A stretch of 64,000 nt of DNA from contig NC_058160.1 in assembly GCF_020080835.1 (NCBI RefSeq), positions 10,909,047 to 10,973,046 of the forward strand, read 5' to 3'. The notes beneath the pieces were generated by a model. The model saw only the letters and a program-made list of their open reading frames with translations. It was not told the origin of the DNA and did no database searches. Shown piece after piece: positions 36,124 to 47,163 of this stretch. The position numbers and the translations under genes were made by a program. The DNA is from Cotesia glomerata (Eukaryota > Arthropoda > Insecta > Hymenoptera > Braconidae). The stretch's first letter is position 1, and each line of letters starts with the position of its first letter.

Positions 36124-36188
36124 CCAACCATCTTCCACGCCGCGTTAATATTTTTTCTACAACTAATAATAATATTATAAATATATAT

Positions 36189-36194
36189 AATAAA
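36189..36194 (+). terminator. Candidate poly(A) signal of jbug
   Basis: AATAAA on the plus strand, 66 nt after the jbug stop codon. AT-richness lowers the weight of the motif. Confidence 0.4.
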
Positions 36195-36269
36195 TTTTAT
36201 CAAATAACTTATATATAAATATATATTTTAATTAAAAATTTTATCAATTTTTTTTAATTATTAAAATTT

Positions 36270-36275
36270 TTTATT
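36270..36275 (-). terminator. Candidate poly(A) signal of BMS1
   Basis: AATAAA on the minus strand, about 48 nt after the BMS1 stop. With the jbug signal at 36189, the two transcripts would end within or across the same 199 bp gap. Confidence 0.4.
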
Positions 36276-36322
36276 AAATTTTACTATTTACGTTAACAAT
36301 ACCGATAAATTATTTAATTACC

Positions 36323-39300
36323 TTAACGACTATTCTTATTTTTAGCGTCCATTTTACTGAGCGTGCTGAAGATTTGTTTCTTCAGCTGTTTGCCCTTCTT
36401 CAGGCGCTTCATTTCCTCGGCGTCCAAAAGCTTCTTGCGCTCAGCCATGCGCTTGGACATCTCAGCTTTCGCTTTCTTTTCTTTGTAAGAATAAAGAGCG
36501 CGGATCCTCTTAATAAGATCACTTCTACTCTCTTCCTCCTTGCTTCTGACAACGGCGACTCGTCTCTCCGAGTACTGAGGCCTGTGATTGACCTCGAGAG
36601 GCTGGAGTTTGGGCTTGTCGCGGTAAGGAAGCGCCTTCTGGAGAGCCTTGGGGATCCTCAGGGGCTGAAAGACTTTCTGCTGGCGCTCAATCGGGGTGTA
36701 GAGCGAGTCTTTGAAATCCTCGGGCTTGGCCTTGATGTTGTTAGCTTTCTTGAGCTCAGCCACGGTCCTCATGCCTCGCCACTCGTTTTTCTTGCCATGG
36801 GGCAATAGTAGGTTGATTACCGGATTGTAGTAATGCGGCACCTCTATCCTGACCCACGTTCGACAAAACACGATGTCACTCAGCTGGATCTTGTCCTCGA
36901 AAGTTGCTCGGAACCAGCCTGGAGTTTTTTCAGCTCTCTTTATCAATCCACGGATACCAGAGACTGTTTTTATTTTTGCACCTTCGAACTTAGCGACCTC
37001 CAACTGAGAGTTGAACATACCCCCGATGAAGGCCGTCTTTTTGTAGATTTTTTTAGGCTCTCCAATTAATTTTAGTTTTTTTACGATTCGTGTATTTTTG
37101 TCCAACTCTGCTACTGAGCCAGTTGCTACGATCCTGAATCCTTAAATTAAAAAAAAAAATTTTTTATTAACATACAAATTAATTTATTATAAAAATTATA
37201 AAATACTAGTAATCTGGCAGTCACTATGTGACTGCCGTAGTGAACTATAAATAAAATAAAATTTTGATTTAGAAAATAATGACTTTTGTTAAATTACACT
37301 GTACTTTCTTAACTATTGACGTTTTTAAAAATATAAGCTCATCCCGATGTTACACTCATCAAGAGCTTCCATTTGAGTACCCACATGCATTTTAATATAT
37401 TTTTCATATATACATATATATATAATATATATAAATATATGAAAAATTGATGTGGGTATTCAAATGAAAGGTCTCAATGAGTGTAATGTCAAAGTGAGTT
37501 TATATCTTTAAAAATGTCAATAGTTCACAAGATACAAGGTTATTTCTTAATTATGTGTCTAGAGATAGAGCATTTTCGAATGCAGCCTAAGTATTTATCA
37601 TAATAAATTGACTATCGGTTAGAATGATATGAAACCTTGAAAAGGCACAAATTTAAGTCAAGGATTTTGCAATGACACGAAATTTCACTAAAAAAATTGT
37701 AAGTTGACACTTGCAATTTTAGTATAATTGAAAAAAAAAATTTTTTCTCAAAAAACCAATTATCTCAAAATTTATAATTCAAAAATTATTAATTTAATAG
37801 AGTTAATTTTTTTTATTTAATTAACACAAAATTGCAAGTGTCAATAACTTGATCTTTTACTTTAATAAAAAATGAAAAAAGTAAAAAAATTTTATCATTA
37901 AATAAAAAATCAAATCAATTACCTTTACTCCTACTGTTAACATCCTGAACAGCCAGAACTCCAGTACCTTGAGGTGTAATAGGTCCCCAGAAGTGTCCCA
38001 TGCAAGTTAAATGCTTCGGAGTATACTTCAACATTCTCTGTCTCATATTGTCCTCCAGCTTGGCATAAATCATAATAGTCTGGAATCTTCTCCAGCCAAC
38101 AGACAAAACGACCGGGTCTCTAGTTTTTAGAATTTTCGGATACCACCGGTGTTTCTTGAACTTGGTCTGAACGAGTCCAATGTTCTCTTCGCCCCTGAGA
38201 AGCCCTCCCAGGATAAGCGGGTAAGTTGGATCAAAGTTATCCAGCAGTTCACAGGGCACAGAGCCAATTTCCACTCTGACATACATCCCCGGGCGAAACC
38301 CTTCCACCTGGACCCGTACATAGTCATCCAGGCCGTCAAACTCCGTTTTGTTGAGCTCGGCCTGCTTCTCAACGTCTCTTTTCAGTGCTTCGTAGAAATT
38401 TTGCGTCTCAGCATCGTCATACAGGGCGTCAAACTGCTGCTTGATCTTCCTCTTCTTCTCCAGCAATTTTTTCCGTTCCTCATCTTCGTCCTCAGTCCTC
38501 TCCTTGGGCGCAGGATTGTCGGTCTTCGCGTCGAACTTCTCTCCAGTCTCCAGATCCTCAAAGTCACCGAAGACTTCTTCTTCTTCGCCGTCCTCCTTCA
38601 GGTTGTCTAACTTCAGCAGCTCGTTCGCATCTTCGGACTCTTGCCAGCCTTGGATGAGAAACGCGCGCGCATCTTGAGAGCGCTTCGCTATTTCCTCTTC
38701 TGACGGAGGCTCCAGGCTGTAGAAAACGGTGTCCTCCTGGTCCTCCAACTCTCGGTCTTCAATTTTCTTCTTCTGCTTCTCCGTGATCACACGGAATATC
38801 CCTGCAACCTCGTCACCTTCCTCTTCGTCTTCCTTTTCCGCTGACTTTCTTTGCTCGACGTCGTAAACTAATTTCATAAGACTGCGAACGTTCTTTCGCC
38901 TATTCTCAAACTTTCGACTCGCCTCTTCGGCAGTTCGAGTCCACCTTCTATCACCATCGGCATCCATGTCCTCAATCGAGCCCTCTGAATCATTGTCACT
39001 CATCTCATCGTCGCTTTCTTCGTTTTGTTTGCCTAAATTTTTTTTTTCTAAACTTTTCAATGTCTCGGATATTTTTTTACTTAGTTCACTTGGAGGATTT
39101 TTTTTCACTCCTTTGGTTAGTGAATTAGCTTGAGCATTTTGTTTATTAGTCGATGAATTTTGGAGTTCAAGATCTGACAATTCATCGTCACTTATTTTTA
39201 ATTTTTTATTACTTTCTTTAGATTTTTCATCTGAAATAGTTTTAAAAATATATTTTTTTAGAACAAAATTATAAATATTATTTTAAACTTGGTACTTATT

Positions 39301-41573
39301 TACAAATGGGGTCTACCATTTTAATTTTAATTTTTTGAAAATTTAGATATATTTTTTTTTTTGAGAAATGCATAAAAAAATAAATTAAAAAAAAAAAAAT
39401 TTGATTACCACAATTTTAACAAATTTTTTAAAAAATTTATAAATTTTTAGAAAATTGTAATATTCAACTTTTTTTTTTAATTGTTTGTTTTTTTATGTAC
39501 TTTTCAAAGAAAAAAAAAATATGTCAAAAACATCAAAAAAAGATAAAATAGAAATTTTATCCAAAAACATGAGAGCCAAAATTTTTTCCAACTGTTGAAG
39601 GCAAAAAAGCTATCGAAATATTAATTTTTTGATATTTTCGATATCACCACCATAAATCCACCGTAAAAACAAGCAGAATAAAAAAAAATAAAAAAATGTT
39701 TATTTTTTACCTAGATATGGCCATCAAAAATAGGTTTGACCTCACTTGTAAATAATTACCTTAAATTTTAATGTCTTACCTGAATTATCATCCTTTTTTT
39801 GAAATTTTCTTTTCAAAGAATATTTACAATTTACATCTTCTTCTTCTTCTTCTTCTTCTTCATCATCATCATCATCCACATCTTCTTCATCATCTTTATC
39901 TTCATCTTCTTCTTCTTCTTCATCATCATCATCATCCACATCTTCTTCATCATCTTTATCTTCATCTTCTTCTTCTTCTCCAACTTTTATGGAAAGACTT
40001 TTAGAATTTCCATTTTCCAAAGACTTATCATTGTTTTCACCTAAAAAAAAAACTTCAGTTAATAAAAATGACAACCAAAAATAAAAAAAGAATTAAAAAT
40101 AAATTTCTTACCTGATTTTCGATCATCATCAACATTCTCTGCCTTTTCATCTCCCTCATCAATTCTTTCCAGAACTCTCGAGCTTTCTTCTTCTTCTTCA
40201 TCTTCATCATCATCACCCTCATCTTCATCATCATCACCCTCATCCTCATCTTCATCTGACTCTTGACCATCACCATTATCATGATTATCATCATTAAAAA
40301 TAACCTTCCTCCTCATCCTGCCATTATCAAAAACATTTTCCTGCTGCTTGCCAAAGACCTCATCAACCTCTTTGCTCAAGATCGCCTTGGAGTCACTGAA
40401 CAGTTTCAACTCGCTCATCTCGAGCTTTTCATCTAGAGTCCCCGCGGTGTCAATCATCCCAGAGATCAGTTCATTCTCTTGTTCCTTAAACGAATGACTG
40501 CCTCCGAGCTCGACATAGACAGCATCTTTATCATAAATAATGCCACCGGCTCCGGAGAAGGGCGCATAGACCAGTCTCTCTTTCTCGATCAGCGCTCTCT
40601 TCTTCAGGGTCTCTGGCAGCGGACAAGGATCCGGTAGAAAGCTGACATCCTTGACCCTCAAGTCCCCGACTCCAGGAATGTGAACCGAAGAATCCTTCCT
40701 GAGCGGACATCCTCGCATGTACCCATAGAAGCACACAGTCCTGTCGACTTTGGGGGTCCTCTTGACTGTCTCCAGGTCAGTCATGTCCTCAACTCTGTCT
40801 GCGAGAATGTACGGATGACTGGAGCGCCAGGTCAGCTGCCGGAACTTCATCACTGAAATAAACCGAGCAAGATTTTTCACTTCATTCCGGAGATACTCGT
40901 TGTGGATTTGTCCAGAAAGATAGAAAAGCTTTGCTCCGTTGTAGACTTCAGTCCAGAACCGGTGCTTCAGGACTTTCTTGGTTTTCTTCAGCTTGGTCGC
41001 GTCCTTGATCAGGTCCAGGTGCGTCAGGACTCCCATGATCTTGGGCATCCCGTGGACCTGACAGATGTTCAGGAACTCAAAGATCTCCATCTCGAATCCA
41101 AAAGACGCGTCGGCCAGGAGCAGAACCAGGTCCGCGACCTTCGCTATGTCGATCATCGAGTTGAGGTCGTTGTTGCACTCGACGAAGGTGATGCGCTGCT
41201 TCTTCCCAGACACCACTGTCACGGGACCCTTGATGTCCTTCGGCGGGTCTCTGGTGAAGTTCTTAATCAGACAGTGGATTAGCAAAGACTTACCGACCTT
41301 CGGAGGACCCACCACGGCCACCAGGATTGGTGGAGGTTCGATTGGAGTTCTGTCGACATACGGGATGTGAGTTTTCTTGGTAGTTAAATCTTGCTTCCGG
41401 CGAAAACGTCTTTCAGCTCCAATTGCCGAGTTGAAAGTAAATGCTTTCGGGTTCTGTGGCCGCTCTGAAGCATTGTTTGACTTTTTTTCCTTCTGTAATT
41501 TTTTCTTCTCGGCTTTTCGCCCAGTTTTGTGCTCGCGGTGGCTTTTGTGGGTCACGTCCGCTAGTTCACTCAT
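36323..41573 (-). CDS. Bms1: Ribosome biogenesis GTPase BMS1, complete
   Basis: Four exons, minus strand: 41573-40112, 40040-39780, 39230-37923, 37140-36323. All are in phase with GT-AG introns, giving 3849 nt and 1282 residues. BMS1 is the nucleolar GTPase of the small-subunit processome that acts with RCL1 in 18S rRNA maturation. Residues 89-96 are the P-loop GPPKVGKS. The GTPase domain continues with THLDLIKD. A conserved AARP2CN-type region follows (GYMRGCPLRKDSSVHIPGVG). The middle is highly acidic. The C-terminal half shows the conserved block of the BMS1/TSR1 family (GFRPGMYVRVEIGSVPCEL; LTCMGHFWGPITPQGTGVLA; FRIVATGSVAELDKN). The tail is basic and Lys-rich. The ATG at 41573 is used because the in-frame sequence upstream has no earlier ATG. 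Intron 3 contains fold-back repeat copy F. Confidence 0.93.
37205..37697 (+). repeat. Fold-back repeat copy F
   Basis: Lies in BMS1 intron 3. Begins ACTAGTAATCTGGCAGTCAC, has one hairpin (37330-37510), and ends near TGCAATGACACGAAATTTCA like copies B and C. It lies opposite to the direction of BMS1 transcription. Confidence 0.75.
37690..37866. repeat. Short inverted repeat (TTGACACTTGCAATTTTA ends)
   Basis: TTGACACTTGCAATTTTA at 37694-37711 is opposed by AAAATTGCAAGTGTCAATAA at 37829-37848, followed by CTTGATCTTTTACTTTAATA. The same right-hand motif ends jbug intron 9 (17635-17672), and an inverted copy starts that intron (13029-13063). Probably a small DNA-transposon derivative. Confidence 0.5.
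39780..40040 (-). CDS. Bms1: BMS1 exon 2: duplicated acidic tract
   Basis: This 87-codon exon is mostly Glu/Asp. At DNA level a roughly 66 bp segment is tandemly duplicated (39838-39970), giving two copies of the pattern DEDKDDEEDVDDDDDEEEEE. Acidic insertions are normal in BMS1, but the exact duplication suggests a length-variable coding repeat. Confidence 0.8.
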
Positions 41574-41971
41574 TTTTTCTAACTTTTTCACTTCCACGAG
41601 GTTTTATTTTAATTATTATTTGTCGCGCACATGGTTCTGGCAGATGTACACGTGAGAATGTTATTATATAGAGGTTAGTTATCACCCGGCCAAAGAAAAT
41701 TTCTAGTTTTTGAAAAATCACATCCAGCATCGATAACTTGCCAGGTGATGGATCAGCGCCATCTTTCAGAAATTTATAATGATGGATTTACACAATTTAT
41801 TTTAGTCTCCGTTGACTACGGAAGCCCGGTAGTGACATGTTATACGAATGATAGTAGCACTGACTTTTTAGTCTCCGTTGACATACTTAGTATGTCTATC
41901 TCACTAATCTAAAGGTGGCGCTAAATGTTTCTTCTTATAAATAATAATCATAATATATGATGTGTATGTTT
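41574..41971. other. BMS1 promoter region and upstream intergenic
   Basis: About 400 bp upstream of the BMS1 start and before the piggyBac element. A short direct repeat TTTTAGTCTCCGTTGAC occurs at about 41800 and 41868. No coding sequence is seen. Confidence 0.4.
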
Positions 41972-42051
41972 TTAACCTTCCGTCACTCGCGCTAGTGAGG
42001 GAATCGCTGCATGTCAACTTTTATTCTAAATATTAAAAAAATTATAATAGT

Positions 42052-42201
42052 CAGTAAGGTAAAAGCCCCAATATATGATCATGTACCAGTATATGATCAC
42101 TCCATGTATTTGTATACCTATGTTTGTGAATATAGATATACAAATACATGGAGTGATCATATACTGGTACATGATCATATATTGGGGCTTTTACCTTACT
42201 G
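42052..42201. repeat. Near-perfect 150 bp palindrome (MITE)
   Basis: Arms of about 64 bp start CAGTAAGGTAAAAGCCCCAA and end with the exact inverse TTGGGGCTTTTACCTTACTG. The loop of about 20 bp is around 42121-42140. It sits just inside the left end of the piggyBac element. The lead-in AGTAAGGTAAAAG also occurs at the left end of jbug intron 9 (13024-13036). Confidence 0.85.
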
Positions 42202-42701
42202 TAAACGTTTCAGAATTTGTATATTATTTATCAAAAAATCTTCTTAAGCCGGAATTTTCAATTTATTTTGCTTAAAATTTTTTTTATTGAATTTAAAATA
42301 ACGACGTCTCGAGAATTACGGCTTTTCCCCGCTAACGCGTGTACTCTTGATGTATAAATTTTACTTGTGGTGTTGCCAGATTTTGACATAGAAACTTACG
42401 GACTTGCGCAGTAGGTACAAGTGTAATATCTGTGATTACACATACATAAGCAGTGATTAAAAAGAAATAATAAATATAAAATTAAAAAAAATTAAACAAT
42501 CGAAATTAATATAAATTGTATATGATATTTAAAATTCGTAAAAATTATTTACATGATTTAAAAAATTCAGCTATTCACATATGTGAGATAATTCACGATA
42601 TTTATGGACAAGATATAGGTTATGTTCAGGTTAGTATTTACAAAATGTTTTGTAATAAATCAAATAACTTAACAAAATAATTAATTGAATTAACGATATG
42701 A

Positions 42702-42704
42702 GTA

Positions 42705-42764
<60 letters not shown>

Positions 42765-42766
42765 TA
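42702..42766. repeat. (TA)n array left of long-TIR copy 1
   Basis: TA microsatellite directly abutting the transposon end. Confidence 0.9.
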
Positions 42767-45700
42767 GGGTGTGCCAAAAAAAGACGATATTTTTTTTTTT
42801 CACTCTTAGCCCAAAATATGATAGGATATGTCTAAACAAAAATTCTGTCAAAAGGCCATCTCTTAATTTCAATTTTAAGAGCTCCTTCATCGAACTTTAA
42901 GTTTTCCCATATAAATAACATGGAAAGTACGGTCTTAAACAGTATTTTACCCTGCAAGCTGTGAAGAAAATTTTTTTGATAAAATGAATGATTGGACCTT
43001 TTAAGCATTAAATTTCTGAGAAAAAATTTCATTGAGTCATAAATCAATCGTCATTATTTAAGTTTTTACGGATCTTTGAAATTTGAATTTTTGAAAATTT
43101 TACGTTTTTGCATTTAACAGCCAAACTATTGGAGATAGAAAAAAATTAAATAGCAATTTTGTAGTTCGTTTGATGCTCTATAACAAAGTTTTTAACAATT
43201 TTTGTATAATCAATAACAAAAAGCTACAGACCTACAAAGTTTTGTTTTTATTATTTTTCACTTTTTTCAATTGAACTATCGATGATATAGAACAAAAAAT
43301 TTAGTATATCAAATTTGCAACAAAATTGTATAGGTGAGATTTTTCGTATTATTGATGGTTAAAAGTTACAGGCTCAACAAATTCTATTTTTATGATTTTT
43401 CATCTATATCATGTAGTATATCAATAATATATATAAAAATTAATAAGAAATATAAAGTACATTCAATTTTTACAAATTTATGCTTGGTAAACTTTATATA
43501 CTGTCTGCAGTTCCTAGATCAAAAATTGTTTACTAAAATCCAGTAAGAATCAGAAGAACTACAATAAGAATTTGTGAAATAGAACCCTCCTTCAAGTTGT
43601 TTACTATGACTAGATTATTATAATTATGGTTTATGATGAAATATACACGATTAGATTAAATAATGATGATAATAAATTTATAATTACTTTGCAAATAAAA
43701 CAGATAAAAAGTTTTTATAGTTTTGATTATATATTTAGACTCTAAAGAAATATGTTTCCTTTTCAATATCAATTAATCGCAATTTAACCCAGAAAAATTA
43801 TTACACAAAAATAAATTCTCAATATTTTATGTTTATGTTTCTATAAATATTAATATTTGCATTGAACTATGTGTTTTCTATAAAAATGAAGTTGTTATTG
43901 CTGCCAATATTCAAATTTAAATTCAAATTATCCTAAGGAATTCGCATTTAACGCCCTCTAAGCATTTATTGTTTTACCGCTTAATTGATAAATTTTCCCC
44001 GGGAGAACGCCAATTAGTGAATTCTATTGTCTTTCGTTTTAATTAGTCTTCAATTGAGGTTGGTTTTTTAAGAGTTATTTATGTAATAACAACAATTATA
44101 CTTTTGGAAAAACAATGTCTAGTAAAACTAATCAAAGAAAATACATCAACTTAGTTGGCTTCGAATCGAAAAATTTAAATAATTTAAAATTACCGATGAA
44201 TCGTGACGTTTTATGTTTGTTTTTCTACAAACATAGAACAGAAAAACGAATTATCCGCGAAAGTGCTAAACTTGTTCTTTTTGAGGTTAGTAAGGTGTGG
44301 AATAAGTTTTCATTGCCTGCAAACAACTCACATAATACAATCGTAAAAATTGAAAAATTGTACAAAGATTGGCAAATAACTCAAGTGAATAAAGCTCGAA
44401 AAAGATCTCCAGCTCAACTATTAGTTGAAAAAAATTTCAGAGATTCTCTTGATCGGTTATTTGATATTGCACCGCAGAATGCTTTACAGATTCTGAATTC
44501 TCCTCAAAAAAGAATTCTGATTGATAGTCGGCACATCTGTAAAACTAGCCAGTTGTTAAAAAACGCTACCGATGTTCAAGAAGTGCTAAGTACAGCAACT
44601 ATTTGCCTAGATAATAACTTGAATGTTGTTCAAGTGGAAAGTACAGAAACAAACTCAGACATTAACGAGATTGATCTAGCAGGTATATTAGATAGGTGTT
44701 TTTTTGTTCTATTTTTTATAATCTACACTGAGAGAAAAAATTTATTTTAATTAGCAATGTTGCAATAAAAAGTTAATTTGATAAAACTTTTCATCAATTT
44801 CATTTCTTAGCTGAAGAAGTCATTATTAAGTGATTATAAATTTATTATCATCATTATTTAATCTAATCGTGTAAATTTTATCATGAACCAAAAATTATAA
44901 TAATCTAGTCATAGTAATCAACTTGAAGGAGGGTTCTATTTCACAAATTCTTATTGTAGTTTTTCTGATTCTTACTGGAATTTAGTAAACAATTTTTGAT
45001 CTAGGAATCTCAATCTTGCTGATTAAAAAAATTAACCATTTGTCTCGATAATCACTCAATTTGTATTCATTGAATATTTCTTTAACGCAAAACATTACTG
45101 AAGTAACAATAATATTGTAACGATATTGAACTGCAGACAGTATATAAAGTTTACCAAGCATAAATTTGTAAAAAATTGAATGTACTTTATATTTATTATT
45201 AATTTTTTATATATATTATTGATATACTACATGATATAGATGAAAAATCATAAAAATAGAATTTGTTGAGCCTGTAACTTTTAACCATCAATAATACGAA
45301 AAATCTCACCTATACAATTTTGTTGCAAATTTGATATACTAAAAAATTTATACTAAATTTTTTGTTCTATATCATCGATAGTCCAATTGAAAAAAGTGAA
45401 AAAGAATAAACACAAAACTTTGTAGGTCTGTAGCTTTTCTGTTATTGATTATACAAACAAATTGTTAAAAACTTTGTTATAGAGCATCAAACGAACTACA
45501 AAATTGCCATTTAATTTTTTTTCTATCTCCAATAGTTTGGCTGTTAAATGCAAAAAACGTAAAATTTTCAAAAAATTCAAATTTCAAAGATCCGTAAAAA
45601 CTTAAATAATGACGATTGATTTATGACTCAATGAAATTTTTTCTCAGAAATTTAATGCTTAAAAAGGGTCCAATCATTCATTTTATCAAAAAAAATTTTC

Positions 45701-45897
45701 TTCACAGCTTGCAGGGTAAAATACTGTTTAAGACCGTACTTTCCATGATATTTATATGGGAAAACCTAAAGTTCGATGAAGGAGCTCTTAAAATTGAAAT
45801 TAAGAGATGGCCTTTTGACAGAATTTTTGTTTAGACATATCCTATCATATTTTGGGCTAAGAGTGAAAAAAAAAAAATATCGTCTTTTTTGGCTATC

Positions 45898-45902
<5 letters not shown>
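42767..45902 (+). mobile_element. Long-TIR DNA transposon, copy 1
   Basis: Left terminal repeat about 42767-43687 and right about 44830-45902, inverse to each other over roughly 0.9-1.0 kb. The end motif is AGGGTGTGCCAAAAAAAGAC (right end slightly altered to GGCTATCACCCT). Both ends abut (TA)n arrays. The right repeat has an extra block of about 125 bp (45005-45132) that the left one lacks. The interior holds only the 5' part of a gene (44115-44692). It is inserted in the piggyBac element at 41976-47848. Confidence 0.85.
44115..44692 (+). CDS. N-terminal exon of the long-TIR transposon protein (partial)
   Basis: Starts at an ATG and runs 189 codons (MSSKTNQRKYINLVGFESKN...) to a GTATATTAG donor just after the residues EIDLAG (about 44682). 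Conserved-looking blocks are NRDVLCLFFYKHRTEKR and SLDRLFDIAPQNALQI. I recall this type from uncharacterised transposon-encoded proteins of insects, in which it is the N-terminus of a longer protein. The remainder is deleted in this copy and the frame soon ends in intron-like sequence. The other end of what looks like the same protein is kept in copy 2 (56864-57727, minus). No catalytic motif is present, so the superfamily stays open. Confidence 0.6.

Positions 45903-45981
<79 letters not shown>
45903..45981. repeat. (TA)n array right of long-TIR copy 1
   Basis: About 78 bp of TA directly abutting the transposon end. Together with the left array it suggests insertion into a TA microsatellite. 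Confidence 0.9.
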
Positions 45982-45984
<3 letters not shown>

Positions 45985-46048
45985 TAAAATGTTAAATGGA
46001 TTATTTATTTATTTATATATGTTATATTTTTTTTAGATAAATCTTATT

Positions 46049-47163
46049 ATGACATCAAGAAAAACAAATGCAAAAAAAATAACAACTTCGAAGAAAACTA
46101 CTTCTAAAAAAACAACTATTTCAAAAAAAATAACAACAAATGACTGATTCGACGAAGAGAGTGTTGATGAGATTACAGATGAATTATCTGGTATTTTTTC
46201 TGACAGTGATGTTTCAGACGCTGATTTTGAAATGTCTGACCATGACAGTGGTTCTGAAGAATCGGCTGAGTCAGATAATGAGACTAATTCAAATAATTTG
46301 AATTCAAATAGTTATTATTTGGGTAAAAATAAAACCTCAAGATGGATGAAAAAGCCTTATTCACACAACAAGAGAGCAAATGAAGTTCATGTTGCTAAAG
46401 TTAATAAACGAGCTGAAAAATGTAAAACTCCGATGGATTGCTGGGAACTATTCTTTGATAAGAAAATGATTGAAGACATAGTGCATTTTACAAATATTAA
46501 ACTACTGAGTGAACAGTCTAAATTCCAACGTGATAGAGATTGTGCTCTGACAGATGTTATTGAAATACGAGCGTTAATTGGTTTATTATATCTAGCGGGA
46601 TCATTGAAAATGTCTCGAGTAAATCTTCGAGATATTTGGGCGACTGATGGTACTTCTCCTGATTACTTTCGATGCGTAATGAGTTACACTCGTTTTAGTT
46701 TATTACTTCGAGCAATCCGTTTTGATGATATAAATACTCGGAAAGATCGAGCTTCAAGTGACAAGTTTGCACCCATCCGAGAAATTTGGGAGAAAATCAA
46801 CGTCGTATGTCAAGAATGTTATTCTCCAGGTCAAGTATTAACTATTGATGAAATGATGTCAGCATTTCGCGGCCGTTGTAGCTTCAAGCAATATATGCCA
46901 AAAAAACCCGATAAATATGGTCTAAAAACATTTGCTCTTGTTGACTCACAGAGTTTTTATGTCTTGAAAATGGAAATGTATCTTGGTAAAAAAAAAAATA
47001 AGATTGATAATAAACCTGCGATATTTGTTATTTGTGTCCGAGGCGTAAAAATAGAAAATCTAAAACCCAGTGTGCAGAATGTCTTAAAACAATTTGCAGA
47101 GAACACACAAAGGAAATTTGTGCCAAATGTCATGATGTTGATGATGGGTTTTCGGAGGAGTAG
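46049..47163 (+). pseudogene. piggyBac-like transposase, dead
   Basis: An acceptor (TTTTTTTTAG) precedes an ATG at 46049. Codon 33 is TGA (46145-46147) in frame with the rest. The long open part (46232 on) has the acidic N-terminus and the DDE-domain start of piggyBac: LTIDEMMSAFRGRCSFKQYM followed by KPDKYGLKTFALVDSQ, where the Asp of TIDE is the first catalytic residue. After MEMYLGKKK the catalytic core with the other two Asp is missing. What follows is the C-terminal Cys-rich domain in the +1 frame, up to TAG at 47161: CDICYLCPRRK, CAECLKTICREH, CAKCHD. So there are three lesions: a stop, a core deletion and a frameshift. The domain order otherwise fits piggyBac well. Confidence 0.85.

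Noticed and set aside
36374..38610. Plus-strand open frames of 78-153 residues opposite BMS1
   Set aside because: Antisense shadows of BMS1 exons 3 and 4, whose minus-strand frame has clear family motifs and matching splice sites.
44115..44692. Possible resident host gene
   Set aside because: It lies exactly between two long inverted repeats, is cut off at a donor, and what appears to be the other end of its protein sits in another copy of the same transposon.
42690..46036. Frames with Tyr-Ile runs and MKELLKLKLRDGLLTEFLFR-like ends
   Set aside because: They arise from (TA)n and the long terminal repeats; the same peptide appears at all four TIRs in non-coding context.
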